DNA of 64,000 nt from Dermanyssus gallinae (GCA_003439945.1 QVRM01002806.1:1045001-1109000), one strand, 5' to 3'; numbered from the stretch's first letter, positions 11,297 through 24,556 are shown. Translations and numbers: made by a program. The notes: generated from the letters alone by a model not told the origin.

Positions 11297-11640
11297 TTGC
11301 AACTTTATTTTCTTACATATAAGACATGTTAGTAACAATTTTCTCCTTATAAACGTGTATACTTAATAAAATGAGTGAAACGGCGTATCTAGCCTAGCAG
11401 AGTTCCACGCCCAGAGGTGGCGTTACCCCGCTGAATGTCCAACGATAGTGTTCTGGTGCAGGTACTCGACAGCTCTGGTGTCCCCGGTCAAACAATTGAC
11501 AGCCTTGCCGACACGTTGAATAAGTTTATGCGTCTTCAGGCCAGGTCCCCCCCCCCGCCCAGTGTCTCGAATGCCAGCAAGCGTGAGAGTACGTATATAT
11601 AAATATTAGAATTTCAACACAAACCTGCAAATCTTAAAAA

Positions 11641-11724
11641 AATGAAAGTGTCGGCGCGCCGGGACCGAACCAGCAACATCCGGTTGCTGGCTATTTGCTC
11701 CACTCCGTCCCCTCGACAAATTAT

Positions 11725-11730
<6 letters not shown>
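11641..11730 (-). mobile_element. tRNA-like SINE head, family 3
   Basis: On the minus strand a GGAGTGGAGCA-like A box (about 11706-11696) and a CTGGTTCGGTCCC B box (about 11676-11664) lie at tRNA-like spacing. The head directly follows a (TA)n tract in its own 5' direction. The part including the A box is duplicated at 11798-11843. Confidence 0.45.
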
Positions 11731-11771
<41 letters not shown>

Positions 11772-11839
11772 TGACTAAATACGTATCCGTTTGTGAAGTT
11801 GCTGGCTATTTGCTCCACTCCGTCCCCTCGACAAATTAT

Positions 11840-11924
<85 letters not shown>

Positions 11925-11950
11925 TGACTAAATACGTATCCGTTTGTGAA
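11683..11950. repeat. Tandem duplication of a unit containing (TA)n
   Basis: Two head-to-tail units, 11683-11797 and 11798-11950. Each begins GTTGCTGGCTATTTGCTCC, contains a (TA)n tract (11728-11770 in the first, 11847-11923 in the second) and ends ACTGACTAAATACGTATCCG plus a few bases. The non-TA parts are nearly identical, so the duplication is recent; the units differ mainly in TA length. Confidence 0.95.
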
Positions 11951-13163
11951 GCTCTGATCCGAGGGGGTTGGAACGCAAATAGGAAAAAAACAAAATAATG
12001 TAGGGCTTGCGCACTCTAACATGGACTGACCAAAAGACAGCGTCTAGTGTTCCTCCTAAAGGTCATGCCGTCTAGTTTTCCGCCTAAAAGAATGCTCCTT
12101 AGCTAGTTGACAACCTTATCCGGGGAAAGAACAGCTTCGGGAACATCGCAAATATGTCGTAACCCTAGCCCGCCTAACCCACTCTCTCCTTCTATTGGCA
12201 AAGGCTGAGCTGCTCGCAGAATTAGCAAAATTTTGATTATGTCCTGGCCAACTCGGTGTCGAAGTTGTTAAAAACGTTCTAAACGCTTCTACAGCGAAGC
12301 AACGCTGCTTAGTCCAGGGTACAATGGCGACGTGTTCCAAATACGGTTGGTGATCTTACACTGGAGGCGCAAAAAAGGATAGCGGCTATAGGGATATAAG
12401 TTCCCAAGATACGATGTCGTCTTTAATTTTGCATTTTATTCTCCGATAGCTTGCTCCGCTACACATCCACTACCTCCCACTGGGAGCGGGTGCGGTGGCA
12501 TCTAAAAACCTTTAGAGTTGCTTGCGTTTTGCGATATTATTTGAGACTATCCGCAGCATTGTGCGCCACTTGACGAATTAAGAATTAAAGGTAGATCACA
12601 AGCTTAACCTATGAATTAAGGTTTAGTCCGTTTGAATTTCAGTTCATCTGTTGTATATATTTATTGGTCAGAAGTTGACTGGTCATTTATTGTAATTAAA
12701 ACATGTATTCATATGTTGTAAAAAAATTACGTTCACCATATATGAACAAAGATGTGTGGTCTCAGGGATAGTTCAGAAAGCCGGTCATCGAATTGACTCA
12801 TTGCTGATCATTTGATCGCCCACGCAAATTCGATCTTGTTGGTATCCGGGTCCAGCACAAATTATATAAGCTTGTTAACTGTCAAATAAGGTACAGCGAT
12901 TTGAATTCTCATGTGCCCATCCGCCGAGCACACAAACCAATTATATATTTTTTGTGCAAACCACTGCCCTTGTAGTTATCGAGCAGTAATCTTTGTAGTG
13001 GCGAGCAGTGGTAGGCTTTTCAATCGTACATTAAGAACGTGTTCAAACAAGAAGAGAAGTTTGATGATGCAAAAGACGCAGATTGTATAAATGCATATCG
13101 TATATACGAGAAGAGATAGTCAATCGCCCAAAAGCCAGGCAAACAGGATAATATTTACTAAGT
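11951..13163. other. No recognisable gene
   Basis: Several short open frames on both strands, none with a domain I recognise. Confidence 0.4.
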
Positions 13164-13470
13164 TTGTATAGGTACATAGATATCATTGAAGATGTGCAAA
13201 GGATATTCTTAAAAAGACTCTGCAGAAGATGCGACCTTCAATTGAACGACATTGCTTTAGTGTCCTTAATGAACACATTCAAGAATAATGACAAAAGTGT
13301 TTTCACAGAACTTGTGGGTGCAAGCTTTATTAATAACTTTTTAAAGTGCAGCCGAACAATCGCAAATCGTAAATAATGTATGTGCTCAGATGCGTTGCAA
13401 GAACGGAGTACATCAATAATATGTACGCCTGGCGCGTGGCCAGGAATATTCACAACAGAACGACTGCGCA
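13164..13470 (+). pseudogene. CR1-like reverse transcriptase C-terminus
   Basis: The open piece at 13164-13376 begins with IDIIEDVQRIFLKRLCRRC, the counterpart of IEAMERVQRKFIRRVSIRC in the complete element at 1171-2412. After a stop, another frame reads EYINNMYAWRVARNIHN (about 13407-13455), matching DRVNNMFLWRMARALRT at the end of that element. Both blocks are typical of the very C-terminus of CR1/Jockey-type ORF2. The piece is 5'-truncated and inactive. Confidence 0.65.
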
Positions 13471-13559
13471 AGTCCCTCCCGCAGCCCGTTTTTCCTCAGC
13501 ACTGGTTACGTGAATGAAGGAGGTTCTATCCTTTTTTTAGAAGACTAATTGGAAAATGC

Positions 13560-13640
13560 GGTTGCACACACGGTCCCCACTGCGGGGAAGCTCCCTTCAT
13601 GAGTGGGCCGGTAGTGTGGGGCTCCAGCCCACTCAGAACT
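13560..13640 (-). other. Possible R1-family 3' UTR remnant
   Basis: Shares a GTGTGGGGCTC...CCCACT core with 24095-24190 and with the 3' UTR of the nested R1 fragment at 30850-30930. The match is short, so the assignment is tentative. Confidence 0.3.
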
Positions 13641-14554
13641 AGTCGTGTCCCTGATTGGGAACTGCTTGCGCATCGCATCAAGCAGTCAGGGGGGGTGACT
13701 CTACTACTTTTTACGGGTGTTTTCCCCGGGAGCCACGCAGAGCGCGCCTTAGGGGGTTGACGCTCGTTTTCTTCTGTGAAATAGCTTTGAAGACTTCAGC
13801 TATGGTGTTCCAGTGTAAGAGCCATTTGTCATTTTTTGCAGATGTCACGTAAGTTAAAAGCCTGTGTATTGGAAGCTGTAGAGTTTCGATGGAGCCTTTG
13901 TTTAAACGAATTTAGTGGATTTCTATTTGCTATTTACGGAAGTGAACAAGCCGTTCTTGGCGGTTAGATACAACGACTAGTAAGTCTGTTAATTTGATAT
14001 ATCATACATTCATAGCAGACGGCCGGCAGCGGGAGCAGCATGTTTGAATCTCTGCCTTCCTCTCCTCACAGAGCATGGCTTCACTGAGAGAAGCTTCTGA
14101 GAGAGTACGAGTTGTAGCTACCGCTACTGCAGTGTAGGTCAAACAGAATATTCAAAGATTTTCTGACAGAAACGAAAAACCTCGTCTTCAACTATTACTT
14201 GAAAATAATGTCACCTTAAGGGCCCATTCGTACTAGCGAACTTTAAGACTGACGTAGTCTTCAACCTAAGAAAACTATAGTTTTTTCCATCGTAATCTTA
14301 CCCTGATCATTATGAGCTGAGATGGTAAATATTTATTTTGTTGCCTTATCGACTCCCTAACTATTAAACGGTTGATAGTCGATGGGTGCTCAAAAGTAAT
14401 GCCTAACTCGATTTAAGCTTTTGGGGGAGCAGCATGGCCTGATAAAAAGGCCTGATAAAATATATATATATATATTACAAAATACCATGTAACGTATTTT
14501 GATTTGGGCATTCATCTGCAGCCATAATCGCCCTCTGGGGGCGAACATATATAC

Positions 14555-14558
<4 letters not shown>
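13641..14558. other. No recognisable gene
   Basis: Includes a small hairpin (ACTGCTTG / CAAGCAGT, about 13660-13690) and a short (TA)n tract at 14460-14475; otherwise unassigned. Confidence 0.4.

Positions 14559-14593
<35 letters not shown>
14559..14593. repeat. (TA)n microsatellite
   Basis: About 35 bp of uninterrupted TA. Confidence 0.95.
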
Positions 14594-14597
<4 letters not shown>

Positions 14598-15710
14598 CAC
14601 ATCACAAATGTATATTTTGCTACACTTAAATAAATTATGAGGAATATATATATTTATATACCTACACATATTTGTTCTAAGGGAATATCGGGCTGTCCTT
14701 CATCCGCCCTGACGGCGCTATCCTGAAAACGAAACGGCAGATACATCCATCTCTGGCATACTTTGCCTGGTAGGTCTCTTTCTTCATCAGTTAGATCCAT
14801 CATAGAGGCCCCTTCACTTTCTCGTCATACTGCTCTTGCTGTGTAACGCTTAGCAGTGCACTTATAGCTGTCGTCTTTCGCTAAGCATATTAGCTGTGTA
14901 ACCTAGGAGCCCTGTATGGGCAGCAGACGCAAAAACAGGTACCTGCTCTCCACGAACGAGCAGACGATACGTGATCTCGAGCGGAAGGGAGGCGAACGGC
15001 GGCGCGGGACAGGATGTATGAGGTTGCCGGTGACTCAACTGCGTTCGTTGCAGATAGCGTTGGCTTCTCTATGTAGGCATTTAGGACGCCTGCTGGCGCC
15101 TTCCGAAGTCTTGTTCAGCACGATCTATTTGGTCTTGGATGTGAGCCGATCGTTTCGGGAGCTGACGAACCGGAAGTGAAAGGTGACTCACGGTCGAGTT
15201 TAGAGTGGCAATATGCATACGTAGAAAAACAAATCGTCCACTGCTTCGCTATTGTATCTATACTACGTTTTTGGGGCTCTTCAAAATTGCGTTAACGATT
15301 GTTACACGTGACTTCTGTAGGTAAAGCGCGCCGTCATACATAGGGGCGTATGAATACAATAGAGTGCAACTCGATATAACGTTCTTTGTCCGTGACCACG
15401 GCGTTCGTCTTACAAATGGTAGAAGTCATTACAGCAGAACGGAGGACATGGGTACGACTCTTCTGTCAATTCATCTGTCTGAAGAGAGAGAGAGAGAGAG
15501 CAATGGTTTCTGATATGATAGAAACTCTGTCGAAATAACATTTGTAGTTAACGCAATATTAGCCAATGCGGTGCGCTTAAGTGCATAGAAGTGGATACGA
15601 TGTCACGTTGGTTACGCATTGAGCACGTTGATGTCTGACACTGCTTCTATGCGAGTTTCGAACTGCTGTTGTGGCTATTGTGTTTTTCCTAGGAATACGT
15701 GGCGAGTCTG
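14594..15710. other. No recognisable gene; short (GA)n at 15483-15500
   Basis: An 87-codon open frame at 14916-15179 has no motif I recognise. Confidence 0.4.
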
Positions 15711-15808
15711 TGTTGTTGCCGTCGTTGTTGTTGTTGTTGTTGTTGCCGTCGTCGTTGTTGTTGCCGTCGTCGTTGTTGTTGCCGTCGTCGTTGTTGTTGC
15801 CGTCGTCG

Positions 15809-15853
<45 letters not shown>
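15711..15853. repeat. Compound (GTT)n / (CGT)n trinucleotide array
   Basis: An 18-bp higher-order unit, three TTG triplets followed by CCGTCGTCG, repeated about four times and flanked by pure TTG runs. Depending on frame and strand it would encode poly-Val, poly-Leu, poly-Cys or (on minus) Gln/Arg blocks; open frames here are a by-product of the stop-free repeat. Confidence 0.9.
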
Positions 15854-17801
15854 GTCGTTACTATTGTTGTTGTTAGTATTACACATGCTTCACCCTAAAA
15901 TGCTTGTGGGAGTAACTTTACACACACGCACACGGTAGCGAAGAGATACGAAGTGCCGAGTGGGAAATTCGTGAGGACGCGCATAGACAGTAGGGTTAAA
16001 GTCATCGTCATCGTCATCGCCGTCGTCGTCGTCGTCGCAATCGTAGTAGTAGTGTTAGCCGTGCACCAGTAGCAGGTGTTGTTGTCGTTATACGGCTGCT
16101 AGGGTAAAGATGGGGCAGTGTTTGCCTTCCCTTTTTAATAGTCGCCCCTGATTGCAGTCAGCCTTACATCTGTCCCATTGAAGCCCGAACAGTCAGAACT
16201 CGGGCCGTAATGACTCGCTGACTATACAAGCCAGCGTATGCCGAGTGCCGTGCGCTTATATTATCATCAATAGAAATCGAAGAGCAGTCACAGCAGCGGC
16301 GGCAACGGCAGCGAAGTATGAATCCGGAACAGCAGCCCATCTCGAGTTCTCGTCCGGACGCCAGAGCGTTCGGTTATAGCCTTCTCCCCCCGCCCGTTGC
16401 CCCGAGCCAGGGGGCAGGATTTCTTGAGATATCAGGGATCTGAGTAAATATTTGAAGGACGAACGAAACGCCTGACAGCACTGGCACAAGCACCCAGACA
16501 ACAGTAATATATGCGGGCAATGGCTACGCGAAACGGAGGGAGGCAAAGAGGGTGTGTCTTAACGTGAGATATAAGGTGAGCAAGGGAGATGATTCCTCCT
16601 CCGCCTCCTCGTGCAAACTAGGCCCCCGACTTTGTCGACTTCCTTCCGTTGGGCCGCTACGCGAGCCAGCGATTGGATCGAAATCAGAGAAGAAGATCAT
16701 AGAGCTCCGTGTGAGAGGTAATACAGAGCACACATGCATATACATTCACGTACAATGCATAAAAATGCGGTGCCTTCGCTACCTTTCCTGCTTGAGATGA
16801 TGAGCTCTAGCAGATTGCAGGGCTTCTCACCGCAATTCCCTTTCAAGAAGAAGAAGAAGCAGCAGCAACAACTCTGCTGAAGCACGCAAACCAAGGTCCA
16901 AAGCAGTCGACCATCGTGAGGCGCTGTCATACATATAGTGTCGATAGCTCGGCGCAAACCACGGAACCACCTTTCACGAGTTCGGAAAGCAGACGAAAGG
17001 GGGAAAAAAAGAAGAAAACGAATACCGTAGTGCTGTCACGTCGCATTGTTTTTGCCATTACCAGTAGAACTAATCCTGTTACGGCTGTTTTGTAATACTG
17101 TTGAGTGTGCGCCAACGCTCTACCCGTTTCGTTGTCTGCAACAAAACGAACGATTTGCTACGCGGAACATGCGGGTTCGTTCAATCGTCCAAAGAGTCCG
17201 TCCGTCTGTCCGCCGACCGCTGGCCAACCAACCATCAGCAAAGGTCTTCGGTCACTTGACCTATTGTGCTTGTTATTGATAGCGGTAAAAAGTTTCTCAG
17301 TTATAAAAAAAAACAATAGCTGCGGTGAATGACGGATAGTCGTCTGCAGGTGTATTGTCTGATGAGTTTGGTACAAGCTCGGTGAGTTTTCAGCCCAGGT
17401 CGTTAGCTTGTTGCAGGTCAAAGTAATTTGCATGCGAGCAAGCGTTGCTCTGAAGAAAGACCCCCTGTTGATGAGTCACGTATACCTCTAGATCAATAGT
17501 CCTTGAACTCGTTGTAGTTGCGGCTAGAAAACGGCCATATCTCTTCCGCAGTTCGTTTTTAGAAGCTTCTGTGCAACGAACTAAGACTGACTCTAGGAAT
17601 CGTCTACGCGCCCTAACCAGAACAGTACTTTGCTTACGTATTTATAGTGCATGGAGCATAAAAGCGACCCAGACGTGCTGGATGCCCTAATCATTTTTTC
17701 TATTGTCTATCTCGGGCTCCCTCACAATATCGAAGGCTGTCGTGTTTTATTTCTATTTTAGGTGTCGAGCATTCCCTGCTAGCACTGAAAATCTTCGTGA
17801 G
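15854..17801. other. No recognisable gene; (TCG)n-like tract near 16000-16040
   Basis: Short open frames on both strands without domains. A trinucleotide tract (ATCGTC/GTC) lies at about 16000-16040. Confidence 0.4.
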
Positions 17802-17832
<31 letters not shown>

Positions 17833-17836
17833 ATAT
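17802..17836. repeat. (TA)n microsatellite
   Basis: TA run with a TGTATG interruption near its right end. Confidence 0.93.
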
Positions 17837-19314
17837 CTACATATTGTTAAACTGTTTTTTTTTAATATATATTATCCAAATTATGTCTCTGCAACGTAAC
17901 CTAATAATGTGGTTTAATTTGTACATGCGCATAATGTGGTTTAGTTTTTACATGCGCATCTATTAAGGTCTAGCATTAAAAAAAGGTAGGAAATGTGCGT
18001 AAACACACAGCTGAGACTTTGCTTGCTCGATGATGTATATCACTCGCGTGACTGTAAGAAGTTTGTGAAAAACATGAAGCTGCTTATTTTGTTGCAAGTG
18101 CTTCCCAAAAAGACAGAAAACGGCCGCCAATTATCGCACACATTCTGTAACGTATGCAGAAATCGCCAAACGATTCCAGTAGCGACGAATATTCGGGGTG
18201 ACCAGATTATTTACCGATCTAATTTCATAGATGAGACTTTTATGTGATTCTTACGAAAGAAGACGAAACTTAATGGGCCGGGCTATCGTCGCAGCCAATC
18301 CATAGGCCCGCCTTGGCCAATATATCGATTCCCGAAGGTCAAATGTATGGTATAGTCCGATAAGGTCGTTGTTCGCTATGTCAGCTCAAACATTTATGGT
18401 GAAGCAATCCCAGCTTATATGCCCGCGGGTTATCCGCGAGTTTTAGTTGGCCCAGCAAGGGAACAGCGTAAGTGGAGGGAACTCCGTCCAGGGTTCTGTG
18501 TGCTGCAAAGAGCTCCCACAGTAGTAACCAACACGTTGACGGAGATGAGTGGGTCGCAAAGCCTGCACTCGCTAAAGTTGGCACGGATGTAGACATTTGT
18601 CGTTTAGTAGTACATTGTGCACTTTCCTACTGCCCGCAGAAAGAAAGACGGTTGGCTGGTTATGTCTTGTAGACCGAGCACCTTCATATTTGTCGTTTTC
18701 ATTGCTCGCAGTCATTTGGTGTCGTGCTGATAGCCTAAGGACCATGATCCAGTTTCCAATGACTAATAACATTAACAGGTATGCGTCCGTTTGCGAGACG
18801 TTCGGTTTGCACAGCCCACGCCAGTACAGCAGCGCTCATCGTGCTTGTAGTCTGCAAGTGGTGGACGAATAATTATAGTTTCTCACCGGGGGACACTTCA
18901 ACTGAAAACCAGTCAATGACTTCGCAATTACGAATCCAAGTACTATTTATTTAGAAAACGAAGGCTGCATTTTACGATATATGTTTACCCTACTACCGTA
19001 ATACCGGCACATTATAAAATTATTAAACGTAACCACTCACGAAAAAAGTTCCACAGGATTTCAATATTCAAACTTCCTTCAGTGCGGCTATCTTGCAAGT
19101 GCTGAATCTGTTTCGGACGAAATTTTTTGAATTCGCCGACATGCTCAGTGTCAAACAAGTCATTGTCGCGCATTCGCACATTGAGAAAAGCGATATTTGG
19201 TCATTCACATCCGTGCAAAACCTATTTCATTGCACTTTTTTACATAGCATTTTCTCCCCTTTCGTTAAATAGTTGAAAATGCTTATTTTAATGAATCTAT
19301 TTCAAATATCCTAG
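17837..19314. other. No recognisable gene
   Basis: Short frames only; nothing I can assign. Confidence 0.4.

Positions 19315-19343
<29 letters not shown>
19315..19343. repeat. (TA)n at the 5' junction of REL element A
   Basis: About 29 bp of TA directly preceding the first recognisable base of the element at 19344. Confidence 0.9.
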
Positions 19344-19345
<2 letters not shown>

Positions 19346-21080
19346 GAGCCGTCAAGTCGTGTTGTGCTGACTGTTTCACTAGACGAACCTGGCCTATGGT
19401 TCAGAACCATCCCACCTGGTAATGCCCCACAATGCTATGCTATCGCAGACAGGCCTTCAGCAGGGTGATCCCCTGGGTCCTCCACTTTTTTGTTTGTGTA
19501 TTAAGGAATTGGTGGATTCACTGCAATCCCCCCTTAATGCCTGGTAATTAGATGACGGGATTCTGGGCGGGGACCTCCCGACCGTACTTGACATACGGAA
19601 GGTTATTGAATTTGGTGCTATTAGCGGTCTGACATTGTAGCCGGTTAAATCTGAAGTACATGTCACAGCTCACAACGAAGTTGAGCCGTTAGATTTAACT
19701 AACCTTTTTGACTTACTTCCGGGCTGTCGTGTAGTGGACAAGGTTAACCTGGAGCTGCTAGGTGTCCCCTCATTGCCAGAAGGCATTGCAAAGGCATTAG
19801 ACAGTCGATGGGACAAACTTGACTTCGCGGCAAGCAGACTACCCCAATTGGGGGCCCACTGCGGCTTATTCCTTCTTAGATCTTGTTTTCAGCCACGAGG
19901 CTAACACACCTGCTTAGAGGTTGCAACCTGTTTTTACCAAAGAGCTCTTACAGTCTTTTAATGGACTTAGCTTAGACATTTTAGAGATCATACTAAATCT
20001 TAAGCTGACCGCTGCGGCAAGGGAACAGGTAATGCTCCCGGTTTCTTTAGGCGGCCCGGGTTAAAGCATTATTAGACAGTTGTTTAGTCGGACAGGGTTA
20101 AAGCATTATTAGACAGTGATGGGTGGGACGCCTATAATGGTGAACTTCAAAGACTGACCGACGAATTGTCGTTGTTATTTGATTCTCCTCCCGACGATAG
20201 GGCTAACCAGGGCAATTGGACAACCCCGCTACAAGAAAAGAAACTAGCAGGCTTGATTAATAGAGCACCGTCTGTTGCCGATAAAGCCAGGCTTCGAGCT
20301 GTTAGTAATCAAGGGGCTGGGGCTTGGCTACACGCCTTACCATGTCCGCGAATTGGAACTCTGTTGGACGACGAGACCACGCGCATAAGCGCAGGGCTGC
20401 GGCTTGGTGTTGACCTAGTCGTGCCCCACCGATGTTGTTGTGGTGATTTTGTGGACGCGTTGGCCCATCATGGCCTATCATGCGCGTTAAGTACAGGCCG
20501 ACGAGCACGTCACTCCGCTCTAAATGACACTTTTAGTCGCGCACTTCGATCTGCCGGCTTCCTATGTGTTTTAGAGCCCCCGGGTGTATCGAGAGATGAC
20601 AGAAAAAGACCTGACGGCCTGACTTTGACGCCCTTTGAGCGTGGCCGCATGCTTGTTTGGGACGCAACTGTAACCGATTCATTAGCCCCTTCGATGGTCG
20701 GTGCGGGTGCGGACCGAGCAGGTCATGCTTCCAGGTTAGCTGAGGCTAACAAATGCAGGAAACATTCCAGTGTGGATTATCCGCACGAATTTTGTTCGTT
20801 GGCGTTCGAGACTATGGGAACTGCAGGCCCTTTTACACTCAAACTGATTCAACGCGTAGACGGAAGCCTTAATATTTTAACAGGAGACTCGAGAGCATCC
20901 AAATTCTTGCGTCAGAGGCTGTCGCTTGACATTCAACGAGGAAATGCAGCGTCTGTTCGGGGCACATTGCTGAACTGGGCTAACCCTGGGTTAGAGAACC
21001 CGTAATCACACGTTCGCACGGAGACAATTGTCCATTCCAAAGTGCTAACATAACAAACTTATATAAATAATAAAGACTTG

Positions 21081-21084
<4 letters not shown>
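19344..21084 (+). mobile_element. REL element A: 5'-truncated LINE with restriction-like endonuclease
   Basis: Begins inside the reverse transcriptase palm: QTGLQQGDPLGPPLFCL (about 19448-19500) and then a catalytic box reading W-stop-LDDGILGGD, where the stop replaces the expected Tyr. The RT thumb region follows with further breaks near 19870-20130, then the open frame 20166-21005 with the endonuclease. AATAAAG precedes the 3' end (about 21068-21074), and the element is followed at once by (TA)n at 21085. The YLDDGTLGG-type active site and C-terminal REL domain place it near the R2/R4-like REL-type LINEs; I do not assign a clade. Confidence 0.75.
20166..21005 (+). pseudogene. REL element A: zinc knuckle and restriction-like endonuclease
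   Basis: A 279-codon open frame that is the C-terminal part of the element A polyprotein. After a linker (LLDDETTRISAGLRLGVDLV) comes a zinc knuckle RCCCGDFVD...HHGLSC, then GRRARHSALN, then the PD-(D/E)XK-like endonuclease core with KRPDGLT and VWDATVTD, and a C-terminal FLRQRLSLDIQRGN segment shared with the other copies. In REL-type LINEs this domain nicks the target DNA to prime reverse transcription. The domain itself is intact in reading frame although the RT upstream is broken, so the element is dead. Confidence 0.75.

Positions 21085-21113
<29 letters not shown>
21085..21113. repeat. (TA)n at the 3' junction of REL element A
   Basis: About 29 bp of TA immediately after the element 3' end, matching the (TA)n found at its 5' junction. 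Confidence 0.9.
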
Positions 21114-21118
<5 letters not shown>

Positions 21119-24089
21119 CTTTCGTTATTCAAAGCCTGGGTCAAGAATAAGATTAGTTCCTCCATTTGTATAATTTGAACTATGGGCGGCCTATGAGTCG
21201 CAGACGCATACTGCATGCGTGCATAAAATACATTTAGAGACAAGATACATGGACTGCATATCTGCGACACAGTGCCACGCCATTAAGTTTTAAGATCGAT
21301 TTAGCTGTGTGACTGTCAGGCGCACCGGCAACCGGCCAACCACAAACACATTTAGCAGCACATAGGTCTTGGCGCAGTGCAGGCCATGTATTGCATACAT
21401 CAATTTGATCGCATGTCGTCTGCGATTGAACAGAGTTGTGACAATCTTGCTGTTTCTGAATAGAGGACTTTCACAGAGACAGTCATAAAGACTGCAGCGA
21501 TCATGCAAACATGTTGGCGAGCATAAGAAAGATGTACATTCAGGAGTAATGAATACAATGTATTATTTCATTTCTATAGGTATTTTTCGATGCTGCCGAT
21601 AACTAACCCAGTAGACGCACCTCAGTGTGTTCTTTCTAACCCAGTAGACGCGCTACAGTGTGTTCTTGCCAACTTCGTAGACGGGCTATTATGTGACGTA
21701 TACCTTGTTCACGTGATATGATGAACCGCATAGGGAACTTGGGTCACGCGTGGCGCACACACAGCACGATGCTCGCGTACCATACATCTAAAACGTGTAG
21801 CATTCTTTGCCACATATACATAGATAAGCTGCGTCCATCTGAAAATTGATTTATGTTACTTAGTGCTAAAAAAAAATAATATATATATATATATATATAT
21901 TTTTTTTTTAAACGCTATTAGATCATTGGACAACACATAGGTTTAATAAAAAAAACATAGATATAATATATATAGACGTTAAGGTTAAGAGATGTATTGA
22001 TGGCTTCGTGTTTGGCCAACCATACTAGGATAACCGTACACCTGTTAGCCTTGGAGCTCTATCCGATTCGTGAGGCAGCCGAGCTAGTGCGAAGTACGGA
22101 CCTCATTGTATATCAATGTCCCAACTTGTCCCAACACCGCACTGCGCTTGCATACGTAGTGATCTACCCAGCCTCCTCTAGCAATGACAGCAACCACGGT
22201 GGGGCGGGTGGGTAGTAGGAAAGTTTCGGAAACAGGCGCTTGCAGACGGGCGAGCACTGCCTGGCTGGCCTTAGTTGCGACTGATCATGCAGAAAGGCTG
22301 CTCGGCTGCCAAAGGAGCCAACGGACATCACATTGGCCATGAGGTGGGGGGATCCATTCGTCCATTTGTATAATGAACAACCAGCCAAGCTCGCTCGCTC
22401 GCTCACACTTACTGAATCGCTGCAGGCCACTCAGTGGCCAAATACGTACATCCACGTGACAGAGTGTCCCTGCTGCTGCTACTGTTTCTCGCTCGTTGCT
22501 ATAGGTGAGAGGGAGACAGATGGGCAGAGGGAAAGGATCCAGCATTGGGGCCAACCGGAACCAGCCACTCTGGCTGACCACGGGACCAGCCGCAAGTTGG
22601 ACATTGGCGTCGTTTTGGCCCTGACGCAGACGGCCCAGTAAGGGGACGACTGCTCATACGCTGTTTGGCTGCATACGTACGCCCGTATCCCCGTGTATAC
22701 GTAGCGCTGAATCCCTTGGTACCAAAATGCACGCGTTCTACATTGGAGTATATCGACGCATGGCGTGGCACGGCACAATACGAACATATCAATGTACATG
22801 GAACGATGTGAGCGCGAACTGCGGAAGACAGGCGCATCATTTGAATACTTCACTAGACCTACCTGAGGTAGGTGCAGTTTTCGAGCGTCCCAACCTTGGC
22901 CGTAACCGCGCCGCAGTCGAGACCAGCTCGAGCCACGCTTTGCATGGCTGTGTAGGAGGACATTAGTAGACAACAAGCAGGGTTGAATGTTTGGGGTAAG
23001 TCTATTGTCCAGTTTGAGTGTGGCGTTCACTTCAGGAGCCAGGACATTTGTTTGAGGAAGTAACGCGTTTGATTTAGTCAACTCGCAAAATTGCTCGTCT
23101 AGCAGGTGATTGGAGAGAATACTTCCATACTAGATAATGCGGAAGAAATCAGTTCCAGCAATATATGATTCATGATAAAAAATGTTCGCGACAGTAGAAC
23201 TTTTATGGTTGATAGTTCGACGATTCTGCGTTCGATTATCCGATACATGGCGTTAGGCTGCACGTAAAATTGATCAGCATGGCGGTCTCTATTCTTCTAC
23301 AAGCTAAAGCTTTAACTTGTGTAAGTTGTTCAACCTAATAAGGGGGTCAAAATTTCTCGTGCGACTTGAGCAATGCGCGTGGATTGTGGACAACACTGCC
23401 GTGTTGAAAACGATCATTCTAACGTGATCGGCGTATGGAAAGGTCCGACAAGCAATTTTGTTGCCATGCAGTGATTAGTCTCCGGTTGCACTATACTGAA
23501 TGATTTCTGTCTTAAATTTCACGATTTTGTTGCCGTTAAGCGTAGTCATGCAAGGCTGGTGAATGTGCCTACAACAGACAGAAAGGTACGCATATTTTTG
23601 TAGATTTTATCAGCTTACTATTTTCTATAGTGTATATAGTGGTGCTGACTATGGTAGATGGATTCGATTCAATATCATGAGCCACACTACAAACACGAAA
23701 CAGCGGCCAGGTTTTTTATATGCTACTTATAAGAGCCGCTTCGGAGAAACTTGCCGAATGGCTGCCTTAACACAAACTTAAAATCGTTTCAGGAGAGAGA
23801 GACCGGAAGAGACTTCGATCCCTAAGCTGCTAACTTTAGAACGATTCATTGCATCGAGTAGTCGTTGCTAAACAGTCGTCGGCACACTCGGACTTGGATT
23901 GCAAACAGCTCTGAAGGCATACGTAAACGTCACGTGCTACATTAAGACGCTATATCATGCACAAATAGGTCGGTGGCTCCTTTGTTGTCACGGCGCAAAA
24001 TTATTATGACAGTAGAACTTGTGCTACAGGTGTGCGCATACCATTACGCGTTGATTAAGTTTATTAATTATAATTTTCTTCACAAGGAG
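21114..24089. other. Long stretch without recognisable gene
   Basis: Contains a short (TA)n/T-rich tract at 21878-21909 and several open frames. The largest, 200 codons on minus at 22479-23081, has no recognisable domain. I can support nothing else here. Confidence 0.4.
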
Positions 24090-24195
24090 TCAGAAACAAC
24101 AATGCATAATGCACACTCTCTGGTCTGGGTAGTGTGGGACTCTTAAGCCCACTAAATTCTTGGTGATCCCCTAACCGGTCCCAAAGTGTTCCGCC
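24090..24195 (-). other. R1-family 3' UTR remnant
   Basis: AATGCATAATGCACACTC and GTGTGGGACTCTTAAGCCC here correspond to AATGCATGATGCACATGC and GTGTGAGACTCGCAAACCC in the 3' UTR of the nested R1 fragment (30850-30930), in the same orientation. Likely a very short 5'-truncated copy. Confidence 0.45.
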
Positions 24196-24556
24196 GGAAA
24201 CAAGGGAACACATTTTCAGCAGAACAATCGTCCATACACTATCGTTGCTGCTATCTTCAACACTTCACGTACTTTGTAAAACGGGCTGCTGTTATCAAAA
24301 ATCATTGAACCAGCGTAACGTTAGTTAGCTTGCCTTAGCGCAGGTTTGTTCGGGATAGCGCGGTCGACTCTTTCCTTCCCGGAAGATTCACCGTCGCCTG
24401 CAGGTTCTAACTTCAGCGGACGCCGCAGCGTTTCGAGTGTACTTTGAGCGCTCGTTCGCTGAAAAAACTTCGTAAGGAAACGAAACATTATTGTATTGCA
24501 ATAAAGAGAGTGAACAAGGAAGATAGAAGCCATGAAACATGTGAGCGCCATAGCGT

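Noticed and set aside
15619..15938. Poly-Val, poly-Leu, poly-Cys and Gln/Arg-block frames
   Set aside because: Three frames and both strands are open over the same trinucleotide array; explained by the repeat.
22479..23081. 200-codon minus-strand open frame
   Set aside because: No domain, atypical composition for a protein, and overlapping frames on the other strand are equally open.
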